Of a DNA stretch of 64,000 bases, positions 43,710 to 53,114 are shown piece by piece (the first letter of the stretch is position 1; each line of letters begins with the position of its first letter). Location of the stretch: the NCBI GenBank assembly GCA_017544005.1, contig JAFYEZ010000037.1, forward strand, positions 62,001 to 126,000, in the 5' to 3' direction. This DNA is from Bacteroidales bacterium. Its GTDB lineage: Bacteria > Bacteroidota > Bacteroidia > Bacteroidales > UBA932. The translations under genes were made by a program, and so were the position numbers. The notes under the pieces were generated by a model. It worked only from the letters and a program-made list of their open reading frames with translations. It was not told the DNA's origin and did not search any database.

Positions 43710-44882
43710 ATGATCAAGAAAATTGCTTTTGTCGCTGTAGCTGCCGCTGCATTGCTCATGTGCCTCCCCGTTTCCGCCAAGCCCAAACGGGACAAGAAAG
43801 CGGAGAAGTTTGAAAAAGAAGTTGCTGCCATTGTGAATGATCAGGAAATCGTTGGCGCCAACGTGATCCTCCTGCGTGACAACGATATCGTTCTTTCCAA
43901 ATCGTATGGTGTCTCCAACCTGAAGAAGGGCACCGAGATGACCACGTCCCATATTTTCCGGCTGGGCGCCGTCGTCCGTCCGTTCGCCGTGGTGGCCACC
44001 ATGCAACTGGTGGAGCAGGGCAAGATCAGCCTGACGGGCGATATCTCCGACTACCTGGGCTTCAAGGTGCGCAACCCGCGCTACCCGGATCTGCCGATCA
44101 CCATCAAGATGCTGCTGACCAACACCTCTACGATCGGTGAACCCAAGGAGTTCCTCTCCATCGAATACATGAACCCCGACAAGAACCCCGATGCGGCCAA
44201 CATTTTCCGCCCCACCGGCAAGCCGGGTGTCGCTTATTTCGCAACGGGCCGCAACGCCCTCATCCTGGCAGCCATCGTGGAGAAGGTGACCGGCCAGCGC
44301 TATGACGAATATCTGAAAGCCAACGTTTTCGAGCCGCTGGAGCTGGAAGGTGCCATCTTCGATCCCGGGAAGACGGACCGCACGCTGCTGACCGCCGGCT
44401 ACAACTGGTCGCAGGACAAGAACGACTATCTGGTCAATGTCGCCAATATTTACAAGAACCACGACTGGAGCGATTATGAGATCGGCGAAGATACCTTCAA
44501 GCTCGCCGGCACGCCGGGTCTGGGCATGTCCACCAACGACCTCGCCCGCTTCGTGGCCACGATGATGAACGGCGGTGTCTGCCCGTTCAACCAGGCACGC
44601 ATCCTGAGCGCTGCCAGCGTCCAGGAAATCCTGCGCCTGCAGGTTCACAAGAAACGTTCCGGCATGTTCTTCGGCACCAACTCGACGGATGTGGAAGGTT
44701 ACACCGTGTATCTCTCGACGGGTGTGACCTATGGTCTCTCCACGATGTTTGCCTTCAACCTGGAGGACAATATCGCCGTGATCGCTTCCTGCACCGGCGG
44801 CAAGAATCCGGAGGCTCCCAAGGGCCGCAACACCTTCAACCGCGATGTCCGCAAGGCTTTCGTAACGGTGTACGCCAACTAA
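43710..44882 (+). CDS. Secreted beta-lactamase-fold protein lacking catalytic residues (pseudoenzyme)
   Basis: 390 aa with a signal peptide ending VSAK. Clearly homologous to the hydrolases at 2999-6641: the same NPRYPDLPITIKMLL and MQLVEQGKISL segments and similar length. But all three motifs are gone: SxxK is AVVR (87-90), so nucleophile Ser and general base Lys are both replaced; YxN is ATG (178-180); HTG is STG (336-338). The fold and the secretion signal are kept and the frame is intact over 390 codons, so it is not an ordinary decaying pseudogene. Likely a binding or regulatory role; unknown. A terminator follows. Confidence 0.9.
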   Translation: MIKKIAFVAVAAAALLMCLPVSAKPKRDKKAEKFEKEVAAIVNDQEIVGANVILLRDNDIVLSKSYGVSNLKKGTEMTTSHIFRLGAVVRPFAVVATMQLVEQGKISLTGDISDYLGFKVRNPRYPDLPITIKMLLTNTSTIGEPKEFLSIEYMNPDKNPDAANIFRPTGKPGVAYFATGRNALILAAIVEKVTGQRYDEYLKANVFEPLELEGAIFDPGKTDRTLLTAGYNWSQDKNDYLVNVANIYKNHDWSDYEIGEDTFKLAGTPGLGMSTNDLARFVATMMNGGVCPFNQARILSAASVQEILRLQVHKKRSGMFFGTNSTDVEGYTVYLSTGVTYGLSTMFAFNLEDNIAVIASCTGGKNPEAPKGRNTFNRDVRKAFVTVYAN

Positions 44883-44895
44883 GATTTTACTTTCG

Positions 44896-44930
44896 ACGGG
44901 CGGCGGAACTTCTGCCGCCCGTATTGTTTT
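44896..44930 (+). terminator. Rho-independent terminator after the pseudoenzyme gene
   Basis: ACGGGCGGC (44896-44904), 9-nt loop, GCCGCCCGT (44914-44922), then ATTGTTTT. A 9-bp GC-rich perfect stem. Confidence 0.75.
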
Positions 44931-44969
44931 CAGACCGCGCCTGCGGTTTTACGCCCCCGCCCAACAGCC

Positions 44970-45782
44970 ATGGATGTCCGCCCCAAGAAAGCCCTCGGCC
45001 AACATTTTCTGACCGACCAGTCGATCGCCCGCGCCATCGTCGATTCCCTCTCGGCGACGCCCCGCATCCTGGAGGTCGGCCCCGGCATGGGGGTCCTCAC
45101 GCAGTATCTCCTGCAGCGGACGGCCCCGGCAGCCCCGTCTCAGGCGACGCTCAAGGTGGTCGAGATCGACGGGGAATCGGTGGTTTACCTGCGGGAACAC
45201 TATCCGGCGCTGGCCCCCGGACTGCTTCAGGCGGACTTCCTGAAATTGCCGCTGGACAAGATCTTCGCGGAGCCGTTTTCCGTGATTGGGAACTTCCCGT
45301 ACAACATCTCCTCCCAGATTTTCTTCCATATCCTGGATTATCGCGAGCTCGTTCCGGAGGTGGTCTGCATGATCCAGAAGGAGGTCGCCGAACGGCTTGC
45401 GGCCGGGCCGGGGAACAAGACCTATGGTATTCTTTCCGTGCTGCTGCAGATGTGGTACGATATAGAATACCGGTTCACGGTGGGCGAGGGGGCTTTCGTG
45501 CCGCCGCCCAAGGTCAAGTCGGCCGTCATCCGCCTGTCGCGCAACGCCCGCGTGGAGGCCGGCTGCGACGAAGCGCTGCTGCGACGGATCGTCAAGGCCA
45601 CCTTCGGCCTGCGCCGCAAAACCCTGCGTAATTCCCTGCGCAGCATCGGCATCGCCGGCGACGACCTGCCCTTCCTCGACGAGCGCCCCGAGCGCCTCTC
45701 CGTGGAGGATTTCATCGCCCTCACCCGCGCCGTCAGTGCCTCGCGAGCCGGGACGATGCCCCCAAAGGGAGGAGCACGATAA
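44970..45782 (+). CDS. rsmA: 16S rRNA dimethyladenosine methyltransferase RsmA (KsgA)
   Basis: 270 aa SAM-dependent enzyme making m6,2A on two adjacent A residues of the 16S 3' hairpin. N-terminal KKALGQHFLTD, SAM motif LEVGPGMGVLTQYL, ID box VVEIDGES, catalytic NFPYNIS, and VPPPKVKSAVIRL. Length typical. The terminator before it indicates separate transcription, though I saw no good -7 box. Confidence 0.97.
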   Translation: MDVRPKKALGQHFLTDQSIARAIVDSLSATPRILEVGPGMGVLTQYLLQRTAPAAPSQATLKVVEIDGESVVYLREHYPALAPGLLQADFLKLPLDKIFAEPFSVIGNFPYNISSQIFFHILDYRELVPEVVCMIQKEVAERLAAGPGNKTYGILSVLLQMWYDIEYRFTVGEGAFVPPPKVKSAVIRLSRNARVEAGCDEALLRRIVKATFGLRRKTLRNSLRSIGIAGDDLPFLDERPERLSVEDFIALTRAVSASRAGTMPPKGGAR

Positions 45783-45835
45783 ATTGCTCAGGGATAGAGA
45801 ATGATAGCTTTTATATACACAAAAAACATGCTCCT

Positions 45836-46285
45836 ATGAAAAAGTACTTTTTCCTCATGTTGGTTCTGATGACCGTTGCCGGGCTGGCCGGCGCGCAGAC
45901 CATCGCCGAACGGCTTCCCGCGCAGAACTCTACCGTTCAGGAACGACTCTCTGACGGCACGGCGCTGCCGAATCCCGAACAGCAGTTCCAGAATATGCAG
46001 TACGTGGATCTCTTGAACCGGCAGAACGACCTGCTTTCTGACCGGGTGATTGCCCTCAGCCTCTCGATAGGCGGAGGATTCCTCTCCGGCGTCATGACTT
46101 CCCTGGCGCAGAGCGGTTACACGAATTCCGCCGTAGCCACGTTGTTGGTCGTTTCCTTGACGACGTCCCTGGTTGGCGGTGTCTGGATGATCATCAATGA
46201 GTACCAGCTCATTAGCAATCGGAAGAAGATCAACAACAACCTGACCCTCCGCTACGGACCCACCGGCGTGGCTCTGCAGTTCTAA
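45836..46285 (+). CDS. Small exported/membrane protein of unknown function
   Basis: 149 aa. Signal peptide ending GAQT (residues 1-21), a hydrophilic Gln/Asn-rich stretch (22-68), two adjacent membrane helices (about 74-93 and 100-122) and a basic C terminus. No family recognised. Its TAA overlaps the stop of the convergent fRMsr gene (CTAA at 46282-46285). Frame and hydrophobic pattern argue for a real gene. Confidence 0.65.
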   Translation: MKKYFFLMLVLMTVAGLAGAQTIAERLPAQNSTVQERLSDGTALPNPEQQFQNMQYVDLLNRQNDLLSDRVIALSLSIGGGFLSGVMTSLAQSGYTNSAVATLLVVSLTTSLVGGVWMIINEYQLISNRKKINNNLTLRYGPTGVALQF

Positions 46286-46803
46286 AGGAGCGCGACAAGC
46301 TGCTCGAGATAGCGGGCGTCTGTGTCATCGAAGGTGGCCAGGCGCTCGCTGTCTATATCCAGGACGGCGATGACCGGGATTTGCGTGCCGGTGGCCGGGG
46401 TGCCCGGAGTAGGGCGGGCGAAGATGGGGACGACGATCTCGCTGCGGGAGAGCGCGCTGCAGGCGATGTGGCCGGGGAAGGCCTCGACGTCGGGGACGAC
46501 AATCGTGCGGCGTTCCTTCCAGGCGGTGCCGCAGACTCCGCGCCCATAGGCGATGCGCATGCAGGCGACCGGGCCCTGGAACGGCCCGAGCAGCAAAACG
46601 GGGGTCTCTCCGGTTTCCGTTCCGGAAAGCGGCGCAGGCGAGACCCGGTAGAAGCCGGTCCACCAGAAACCGAACGTGGTGTGAATCAAGGCGGCGAGGT
46701 TGGCCATCCGGGCCACCGGGTCGCTCTCGCCCTCGAGCAGGGCTTTGGCCTGAGCCAACAGGGTTTCGTATCGCTCTTGCTTGGCGCTCATGAAGTAAGC
46801 CAT
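46282..46803 (-). CDS. Free methionine-(R)-sulfoxide reductase, GAF-domain (fRMsr)
   Basis: 173 aa from the ATG at 46803, chosen because GGAGG (46810-46814) lies 6 nt upstream. A single GAF domain with the fRMsr hallmarks: WTGFYRV, GPFQGPVACMRIAYGRGVCGTAW (both catalytic-type Cys), VVPDVEAFPGHIACSALSRSEIVVP. Reduces free Met-R-sulfoxide, an oxidative-stress role in the cytoplasm. TACTTTTG on the minus strand (46816-46823) suggests a very short leader. Confidence 0.92.
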   Translation of the reverse strand: MAYFMSAKQERYETLLAQAKALLEGESDPVARMANLAALIHTTFGFWWTGFYRVSPAPLSGTETGETPVLLLGPFQGPVACMRIAYGRGVCGTAWKERRTIVVPDVEAFPGHIACSALSRSEIVVPIFARPTPGTPATGTQIPVIAVLDIDSERLATFDDTDARYLEQLVALL

Positions 46804-46862
46804 TGTTTTCCTCCACAAAAGTAAGGAAAAACAAAACAGCGCGCAAGTGAGGCGAAATTCGG

Positions 46863-46894
46863 TTTGGAAGGGAGCCCCAGAAATCCTATCTTTG
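46863..46894 (+). promoter_or_regulatory. Consensus Bacteroidota promoter of the EEP gene
   Basis: TTTG (46863-46866), exactly 20 nt, TATCTTTG (46887-46894), then 27 nt with AGGAGG (46911-46916) before the ATG. The best match to TTTG-20-TAnnTTTG in the window. Confidence 0.7.
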
Positions 46895-46921
46895 CTTCAG
46901 ACATACAATGAGGAGGTAGCG

Positions 46922-47848
46922 ATGTGCCGAATGAATTTTCTGATGCTCGGGGCAGCCCTTCTGGTACGCTCCGTTTTGTTGTTCTGGAACCTGGAGAACG
47001 CGTTCGATCCCTATGACGATCCGCTGACGCGCGACGAGGAGTTTACGCCCGGCGGGGCCCGCCACTGGACGTGGAAAAAGATGGACCGAAAGCTGATCGG
47101 GGTGGCCAAAACCATCCTGGTGGCGGCGGACACCTATGGGGAGGTGCCGGTGCTGATCGGGCTGTGTGAGGTAGAGAACGCCACCGTGGTCCGGCGCCTG
47201 GCGGAAAAGACCCCGCTGGCTGCCTACGATTATGGTTGGATTCACCGCGATTCGCCGGACGGGCGGGGAATCGACGTGGCGCTGCTCTTCCGGCGCGATG
47301 CCTTTCAGGTGCTGCGCGTGGAGGCCGTTCCGGTTGCCACGGACCCGCCGACGCGGGACATATTATATGTAAAAGGGGTGCTGTGGCGGGATACCGTCCA
47401 TGTGTTCGTGAACCACTGGCCGTCGAAGCTGGGCGGGGCGGCGGGCCGCTCGCGGCGTGACGCCGCGGCGGAGGCGCTCCGCGCCTGCGTCGATTCCATC
47501 GACGCCGCCGCCAGCCCCGCAGGGCGGGAGCCCCTCATCGTCTGCGGGGACTTCAACGCTACGCCGGCGGAGATCGACCTGCCGATCCCCGGGCTGGTGA
47601 ATCTTGCCGCACCCCTTGCGGCCGCCGGGGAGGGCTCCATCAAGTATCGCGGCACCTGGGAGCTGATCGACCAGTTCTTCGTTCGGGGATATGCCGCCGG
47701 GCCGGGACCCAGCATGGAAATATTCCGGCCGCCGTTCCTGTTGGAGCCCGATGGGAGCTACACCGGCGACAAACCCCTCCGCACCTGGTCCGGTCCCCAC
47801 TACAAGGGCGGCCTCAGCGACCACCTTCCCGTCGTTCTGATCCTTTGA
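46922..47848 (+). CDS. Endonuclease/exonuclease/phosphatase-family protein
   Basis: 308 aa from the ATG at 46922, set by AGGAGG 5 nt upstream and by the promoter that would exclude an earlier in-frame ATG at 46847. EEP fold: [14 protein letters not shown] (metal-binding Asn and Glu), [39 protein letters not shown], and C-terminal LSDHLPVV with the catalytic Asp-His. The N terminus (residues 1-22) is hydrophobic, so it may be exported. Bacteroidota relatives are annotated only as EEP family; nuclease or phosphatase activity is open. Confidence 0.88.
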   Translation: MCRMNFLMLGAALLVRSVLLFWNLENAFDPYDDPLTRDEEFTPGGARHWTWKKMDRKLIGVAKTILVAADTYGEVPVLIGLCEVENATVVRRLAEKTPLAAYDYGWIHRDSPDGRGIDVALLFRRDAFQVLRVEAVPVATDPPTRDILYVKGVLWRDTVHVFVNHWPSKLGGAAGRSRRDAAAEALRACVDSIDAAASPAGREPLIVCGDFNATPAEIDLPIPGLVNLAAPLAAAGEGSIKYRGTWELIDQFFVRGYAAGPGPSMEIFRPPFLLEPDGSYTGDKPLRTWSGPHYKGGLSDHLPVVLIL

Positions 47849-47877
47849 TTCCCCGCGAAGTGAAAGCCAAAAATGAC

Positions 47878-47885
47878 TATCTTTG
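47878..47885 (+). promoter_or_regulatory. -7 box of the thyA operon
   Basis: TATCTTTG fits TAnnTTTG, 19 nt before the thyA ATG. No good -33. Confidence 0.45.
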
Positions 47886-47904
47886 TGATTGTAAACCATC
47901 ACCT

Positions 47905-48699
47905 ATGAAACAATACCTCGAGCTGCTGCGGCATATCCGGACGAACGGTGTCTTCAAGGAGGACCGGACCGGGACGGGAACGCAAAGTGTCTTCGGCTAC
48001 CAGATGCGGTTCAACCTGGCCGACGGATTCCCGCTGCTGACCACCAAGAAGGTCCACCTGAAATCCATCATCTACGAACTTCTCTGGTTTATCGCCGGCG
48101 ATACCAACATCAAGTATCTCAAGGATCACGGCGTCTCCATCTGGGACGAGTGGGCCGACGAGAACGGCGACCTGGGTCCGGTTTACGGCCATCAGTGGCG
48201 CAGCTTTCCGACCCCGGACGGCGGCCATGTGGACCAGCTCAAAAACGTCGTGGAGCAGCTGAAGAAGAACCCGGACAGCCGCCGGCATATTGTCTGCGCC
48301 TGGAATCCGGCCGAGGTGGACCAGATGGCCCTGCCGCCCTGCCACGCTCTTTTCCAGTTCTATGTGGCAAACAACCGCCTCTCCTGCCAGCTCTATCAGC
48401 GCAGCGCCGACGTCTTCCTGGGCGTGCCCTTCAATATCGCCTCCTACGCGCTGCTGACCCTGATGATTGCGCAGGTCTGCGGCTATGAGCCGGGCGAGTT
48501 CGTCCACACCTTCGGCGACGTCCATATCTACCGCAACCACTTCGACCAGGTGGAACTCCAGCTCTCCCGGACGCCGCGTGCGCTGCCAACCATGAAGCTC
48601 AATCCTGCGAAGAAAGACCTCTTCGCCTTTGAATACGAAGATTTTACCCTCGAAAACTACGACCCCTGGCCCGCCATCAAAGCCCCCGTTGCCGTATGA
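47905..48699 (+). CDS. thyA: Thymidylate synthase ThyA
   Basis: 264 aa from the ATG at 47905, the same length as E. coli ThyA. Methylates dUMP to dTMP with methylene-THF. Family marks: [29 protein letters not shown], the catalytic Cys in [10 protein letters not shown] (Cys146), [34 protein letters not shown]. Its stop overlaps the folA ATG (ATGA, 48696-48699), coupling it to the reductase that regenerates THF. Confidence 0.98.
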   Translation: MKQYLELLRHIRTNGVFKEDRTGTGTQSVFGYQMRFNLADGFPLLTTKKVHLKSIIYELLWFIAGDTNIKYLKDHGVSIWDEWADENGDLGPVYGHQWRSFPTPDGGHVDQLKNVVEQLKKNPDSRRHIVCAWNPAEVDQMALPPCHALFQFYVANNRLSCQLYQRSADVFLGVPFNIASYALLTLMIAQVCGYEPGEFVHTFGDVHIYRNHFDQVELQLSRTPRALPTMKLNPAKKDLFAFEYEDFTLENYDPWPAIKAPVAV

Positions 48700-49187
48700 A
48701 AACAGTCAGCATCATCGCCGCCGCTGCGGAGAACAACGCAATCGGCCGCAAGGGAGAGATTCCCTGGCACATCTCGGAAGATTTCAAGTATTTCAAACGC
48801 ATCACCAGCGGCCATCCGGTCATCATGGGCTACATGACCTGGGTCTCGCTGCCCAACAAACCCCTGCCCAAACGGGAAAACATCATCATCAGCATCTTCC
48901 CGATGGAGCGCCCGCCCTTCGACAACGTCCGGGTGGTCTCCTCGCTGGAAGAGGCGCTCGAAGGGGCTGAGGAGCCCTTCGTCATCGGCGGCGGCTACAC
49001 CTACCACCAGGCCCTCCCGCTGGCTGACCGCGTCTATCTCACCCGCGTCCATACCGTCATCCCGGATGCCGACACCTTCTTTCCGGAGCTTCCGGAAAGC
49101 GAGTGGCGCAAGGTCTCCACAGACGGCCCGCATACAGACGAACCTTCCGGTTTAACCTTTGATTTTGAAGTCTATGAGCGCATCTGA
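48696..49187 (+). CDS. folA: Dihydrofolate reductase
   Basis: 163 aa. Reduces DHF produced by Thy[33 protein letters not shown] at the N terminus, [10 protein letters not shown] (cofactor site), then [27 protein letters not shown]. Trp/Asp of the active site appear as WHISED. Overlaps thyA by 4 nt and the following transporter by 14 nt. Confidence 0.97.
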   Translation: MKTVSIIAAAAENNAIGRKGEIPWHISEDFKYFKRITSGHPVIMGYMTWVSLPNKPLPKRENIIISIFPMERPPFDNVRVVSSLEEALEGAEEPFVIGGGYTYHQALPLADRVYLTRVHTVIPDADTFFPELPESEWRKVSTDGPHTDEPSGLTFDFEVYERI

Positions 49188-50526
49188 AAGAGGGAGCTTC
49201 TCCTCATCGTTCGGCGTGATCGTGGCCATGGCCGGCTCCGCGGTCGGCCTGGGCAACATGTGGCGCTTCCCCTATCTCGTGGGGGAAAACGGCGGCGCCG
49301 CCTTTATCCTGATCTACCTGATCTTCGTGCTGGTTTTCTGCCTGCCGGTGATGCTGTGCGAGTTCGTGATCGGCCGCCGCGGCGGAGCCAACGCCGTCAA
49401 ATCGTTCGCCCTCCTGGCGCCGAAATCCGCCTGGCCGCTGGCCGGCGTGCTGGGCATTCTGGCCGCCATCTTCATCATGGCCTTCTATCCGGTGATTGGC
49501 GGATGGGGTGTAAATTACCTGGTTAAAGCGCTGAATTTCACCTTCTCCCGCGCGGGTGAAATCGACTATGGTGCCCTGTTCAACAGTTCCGTTTCCTCCA
49601 CCGTTCCGCCGCTGATCTACATGGCCATCTTCCTGCTGGCCAGCGTGGCGGTGGTGGCCTTCGGCGTGAAGAACGGTATCGAAAAATGCTCGAAGGTGAT
49701 GATGCCGGTGCTCTTCTTCCTGGTGTTGGGCATCGCCATCTATGCAATGTGTCTGCCGGGCGCGGGCGACGGCATCCGCTACCTCTTCCGCCCCGATTTT
49801 TCCGCGGTGACCGGCAAGACCGTGGCGGCCGCCATGGGCCAGGCCTTCTTCTCGCTTTCACTCGGCATGGGCGCGGTCATCACCTACGCCTCGTATGCCG
49901 GAAAGAATACCTCCATCCTGCGGGAGAGCATCGCCACGGTGAGCGCCGACACGGTGTTCGCCATCATTGCCGGCTGTGCCATCATGCCGGCCGTCTTTGC
50001 CTTCGGCTATAGCCCGGAACAGGGCCCCGGCCTGGTCTTCGTGACGCTGCCGGCCCTCTTTGCCGATATGCCGGGCGGCGGCATCATCGCCATCCTCTTC
50101 TTTATCGCCTTCCTGCTGGCGGCCATCACATCGGCCATCTCGCTGCTGGAGGTGATGGTGGCCTATTTCTCTGAGCGACTGAAGATTTCGCGCGGCTGGA
50201 CCCTGGCCATCCTGACCATTTTCCTGCTGGGCCTCTGCACCCTCAGCTCGCTGGCGAACGGCCCGCTCGCGGATCGGAAGATCTTCGGCATGGACCTGAT
50301 GACCTTCTTCGACTACACCTCGGCCAACTTCATGATGACCCTCGGCGCGCTGCTGATCGTGCTCTTCGTGGGCTGGAAGATCGGCAAGACGGTCTATGTG
50401 GAAGAACTGACCAACGGCGGCAAGATCCGGGTTCCCCGCTGGCTGCTGGACGGAACTTTCTTCGTGATCAAATATATCGCGCCGCCCGTGATCGTGGCCA
50501 TCGTGCTGGTCTCCATTCTCGGGTAG
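49174..50526 (+). CDS. Neurotransmitter:sodium symporter (SNF) family transporter
   Basis: 450 aa integral membrane protein from the ATG at 49174 (an in-frame start at 49159 is less good). Helix 1 carries the family motif GSAVGLGNMWRFPYLVGENGGAAF with Na+-site residues; ~11-12 membrane helices in all. Sodium-coupled uptake of amino acids or related compounds is typical; the substrate cannot be told. Start lies inside folA (14-nt overlap), suggesting translational coupling to folate genes. Confidence 0.92.
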   Translation: MSASERGSFSSSFGVIVAMAGSAVGLGNMWRFPYLVGENGGAAFILIYLIFVLVFCLPVMLCEFVIGRRGGANAVKSFALLAPKSAWPLAGVLGILAAIFIMAFYPVIGGWGVNYLVKALNFTFSRAGEIDYGALFNSSVSSTVPPLIYMAIFLLASVAVVAFGVKNGIEKCSKVMMPVLFFLVLGIAIYAMCLPGAGDGIRYLFRPDFSAVTGKTVAAAMGQAFFSLSLGMGAVITYASYAGKNTSILRESIATVSADTVFAIIAGCAIMPAVFAFGYSPEQGPGLVFVTLPALFADMPGGGIIAILFFIAFLLAAITSAISLLEVMVAYFSERLKISRGWTLAILTIFLLGLCTLSSLANGPLADRKIFGMDLMTFFDYTSANFMMTLGALLIVLFVGWKIGKTVYVEELTNGGKIRVPRWLLDGTFFVIKYIAPPVIVAIVLVSILG

Positions 50527-50538
50527 CGGGAAAATTAC

Positions 50539-50546
50539 TACTTTTG
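50539..50546 (+). promoter_or_regulatory. -7 box of ychF
   Basis: TACTTTTG, 23 nt before the ychF ATG, fits TAnnTTTG. Confidence 0.4.
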
Positions 50547-50569
50547 CAGGTTGTTAAAACGCGAAAAAC

Positions 50570-51673
50570 ATGTCATTGAAGTGCGGCATCGTCGGCCTTC
50601 CCAACGTAGGTAAATCGACCCTTTTCAACTGCATCAGCTCCTCCCGTGCGCAGGCGGCCAATTTCCCGTTCTGCACCATCGAACCCAATATCGGCTCCAC
50701 CACGGTGCCCGACGAGCGGCTCAATGTGCTGACGGAGATGTGCCACCCCAAGCGCACCATTCCCGCCACGGTGGAAATCGTGGATATCGCGGGCCTGGTG
50801 AAGGGAGCCAGTCAGGGCGAAGGCCTGGGCAATCAGTTCCTGGCCAATATCCGCGAGACCGACGCCATCCTGCATGTGCTGCGCTGTTTTGACGATCCGA
50901 ACGTCACCCACGTGGACGGCTCCGTGGACCCGGTCCGCGATAAGGAGGTGATCGATACTGAACTGCAGATCAAGGACCTGGACACGGTTACCAACCGCAT
51001 AGCCAAGGTGCAGAAACAGGCGCAGACGGGCGGCGACAAGCAGGCCAAAAAGGCGCTGGAGGTGCTGCTCCGCTACAAGGAGGTGCTCGAGCAGGGCCGC
51101 AACGCCCGCGAGGTCTCCTTCGACACGCCGGACGAGCGCAAGATCGCGCGCGAGTTCTGCCTGCTCACCGACAAGCCGGTGCTCTATGTCTGCAACGTGG
51201 ACGAGGCGGCTGCCGCTTCGGGCAATGCCTATGTTGAGGCGGTCCGCCAGGCCGTCGCAGCGGAAAATGCGCAGATTCTGGTGATTTCTGCCAAGATTGA
51301 ATCCGAGATTGCGGAGCTGGAAGATCCCGACGAGCGGGCGATGTTCCTCGAGGAGATCGGCCTGAAGGAGTCGGGCGTGGTGCGGCTGATCCAGGCCACC
51401 TACGCGCTGCTCGGGCTGCGCACCTTCTTTACGGCCGGGGCCGACGAATGCCGTGCCTGGACCATCCGGGTGGGCGACAAGGCGCCGCAGGCCGCCGGTG
51501 TCATCCACACCGATTTTGAAAAAGGGTTCATCCGTGCCGAGGTAATCAAATATGCCGACTTCGTGGAGCTGGGCTCCGAAGCGGCCTGCCGGGCTGCCGG
51601 CCGACTGGGCAGCGAAGGCAAGGATTATGTGGTGCAGGACGGCGACATCATGCACTTCCTCTTCAATGTCTAG
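50570..51673 (+). CDS. ychF: Redox-responsive ATPase/GTPase YchF (Obg-family)
   Basis: 367 aa. OBG-like P-loop protein: G1 GLPNVGKSTLFN (8-19), DIAGLVKGASQGEGLGNQFL (G3 region), long coiled-coil insert, and a C-terminal TGS domain (RTFFTAGADECRAWTIRVGDKAPQAAGVIHTDFEKGFIRAEV). YchF usually prefers ATP and binds ribosomes in stress responses. Length typical. A lipoprotein gene begins 1 nt after its stop. Confidence 0.97.
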   Translation: MSLKCGIVGLPNVGKSTLFNCISSSRAQAANFPFCTIEPNIGSTTVPDERLNVLTEMCHPKRTIPATVEIVDIAGLVKGASQGEGLGNQFLANIRETDAILHVLRCFDDPNVTHVDGSVDPVRDKEVIDTELQIKDLDTVTNRIAKVQKQAQTGGDKQAKKALEVLLRYKEVLEQGRNAREVSFDTPDERKIAREFCLLTDKPVLYVCNVDEAAAASGNAYVEAVRQAVAAENAQILVISAKIESEIAELEDPDERAMFLEEIGLKESGVVRLIQATYALLGLRTFFTAGADECRAWTIRVGDKAPQAAGVIHTDFEKGFIRAEVIKYADFVELGSEAACRAAGRLGSEGKDYVVQDGDIMHFLFNV

Positions 51674-51674
51674 T

Positions 51675-53114
51675 ATGCGACGGATTCTTCTGATGGCTTC
51701 GCTGTTGTTTCCCCTTTGCTGCGGCTGTTCGCGGACCGTTCCGGATCCGGGCATCACGCCGGAGGATTGTGTGCTGCTGGGGGACGATGTGCTGGCGGGT
51801 GGCCTTTGGGCGGAGATCTTCGAGACGACCCACGTCAAGAACCGCGGCGTAGCGGGCGAAGGCATCGCTGAGGTTCGCCGGCGGGCCGACGCCATTGCGG
51901 CCGCGCATCCTAAGAAACTCTTTATCAGCGTAGGAATCAACGATTATGCGCGCCAGACCGAGGTCCTCCGAGAGCAGATGCTGACCCGGGCCAAAGGGAC
52001 GCGGCGCAGCATGGCCCGCAGCGCGGGAGGCTATGTGGATCCCGCGATTCTGGAGGCATGGGGTGAAAATCCGATTCTGCGCATCTCCGATTTCCGGGAA
52101 TTCACCGACCGCTTTGTGGGCGAGACAAAGCGGCTCTTCAAGCGGCTCCACCGCATCTCGCCCGAGACCGAGCTCTACTGGGTGACGATGTTCCACCGGG
52201 AGTACCTGGATCCGTCGGCCATGGCGGCCTCCAAGAAGGCCAACCGCGACCTCACGGAATTTGGTCACCGGAGCGGCCTCTTCAAGACGGTTGACCTTGA
52301 TTTGCATATGAGCCAGGCCATCGTGGAGCGGACCTATTCCTACTCGGAAGGCCGTTGGCTGAACGATGCCGGCTACGCCAAACTGGCGGGCCTGCTCGGC
52401 TGGCAGATGGGGCTCAAGACGGCCATGGCGACGACCTCCGCCCGTTTCAGCGAGGCGCAGTTCGAGAGCGTGCGCCACTGGAACGGTTCTTACAATCCGA
52501 ACGGCCGGATGGCCGAATACTACTACGACCGCCTCTCGCAGTTCCTCTCGATGCCGCGGGGCAAGGGGGGCGTGGTGCTCTTCGGCGACAGCATGATCGA
52601 CTTCGGCCCCTGGGATGAACTCCTGGCAGAGTACCCCGTGCACATGCGCGGCATCGCAGGCGACCAGCTGATGGGCTATACCGCCCGCGTGGACGAGATA
52701 GCCTCACAGAACCCCGCTGCGATCGTTCTTATCGGGGGTTGTAACAATTTAGTTAAGAATCCGGATCTCTCGCCTGAGGCCATTTGGCCCGACTACGAAG
52801 CGCTGCTGAAGGCCCTTCGCGCCGCCCTGCCGGAGGTCCCGCTCTTTGTGGAAAGCATCCTGCCGCTCAACAGAAAGGATGCCGATGAATATGAAGGATT
52901 CAACGCCCGCGCCGCCGCCCTGAACGAGCGGATTGCGGCCGCGGCCGAACCCTACCATTTCCGCTACCTGGATCTGGCTTCGCTGGTGCGCGACGCCGGG
53001 GGCGACCTGCGGGACGACCTGACCACCGACGGCTGCCACCTCAACGCGGCGGGCTACCGCATCTGGGCGGACCAGCTGAAGGCGGCGCTCGGAGACGAGT
53101 TTAAACGTAAGTAA
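51675..53114 (+). CDS. Lipoprotein with two tandem SGNH/GDSL-like domains
   Basis: 479 aa; lipobox Cys18 (CCGCS). Two successive SGNH-hydrolase-like halves. The C-terminal half has the full set: FGDSMID (nucleophile Ser), GIAGDQ (Gly), IGGCNN (Asn), and TDGCHLN (Asp-His). The N-terminal half keeps the layout (LLGDDVLAGG, GVAGEG, SVGINDY, EGRWLNDAGY) but has Asp for the nucleophile Ser and Trp for the catalytic His, so it is probably inactive. Relatives act on acetyl groups of glycans or lipids. Start chosen at the ATG just after ychF; an in-frame ATG at 51666 is possible. Confidence 0.8.
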   Translation: MRRILLMASLLFPLCCGCSRTVPDPGITPEDCVLLGDDVLAGGLWAEIFETTHVKNRGVAGEGIAEVRRRADAIAAAHPKKLFISVGINDYARQTEVLREQMLTRAKGTRRSMARSAGGYVDPAILEAWGENPILRISDFREFTDRFVGETKRLFKRLHRISPETELYWVTMFHREYLDPSAMAASKKANRDLTEFGHRSGLFKTVDLDLHMSQAIVERTYSYSEGRWLNDAGYAKLAGLLGWQMGLKTAMATTSARFSEAQFESVRHWNGSYNPNGRMAEYYYDRLSQFLSMPRGKGGVVLFGDSMIDFGPWDELLAEYPVHMRGIAGDQLMGYTARVDEIASQNPAAIVLIGGCNNLVKNPDLSPEAIWPDYEALLKALRAALPEVPLFVESILPLNRKDADEYEGFNARAAALNERIAAAAEPYHFRYLDLASLVRDAGGDLRDDLTTDGCHLNAAGYRIWADQLKAALGDEFKRK

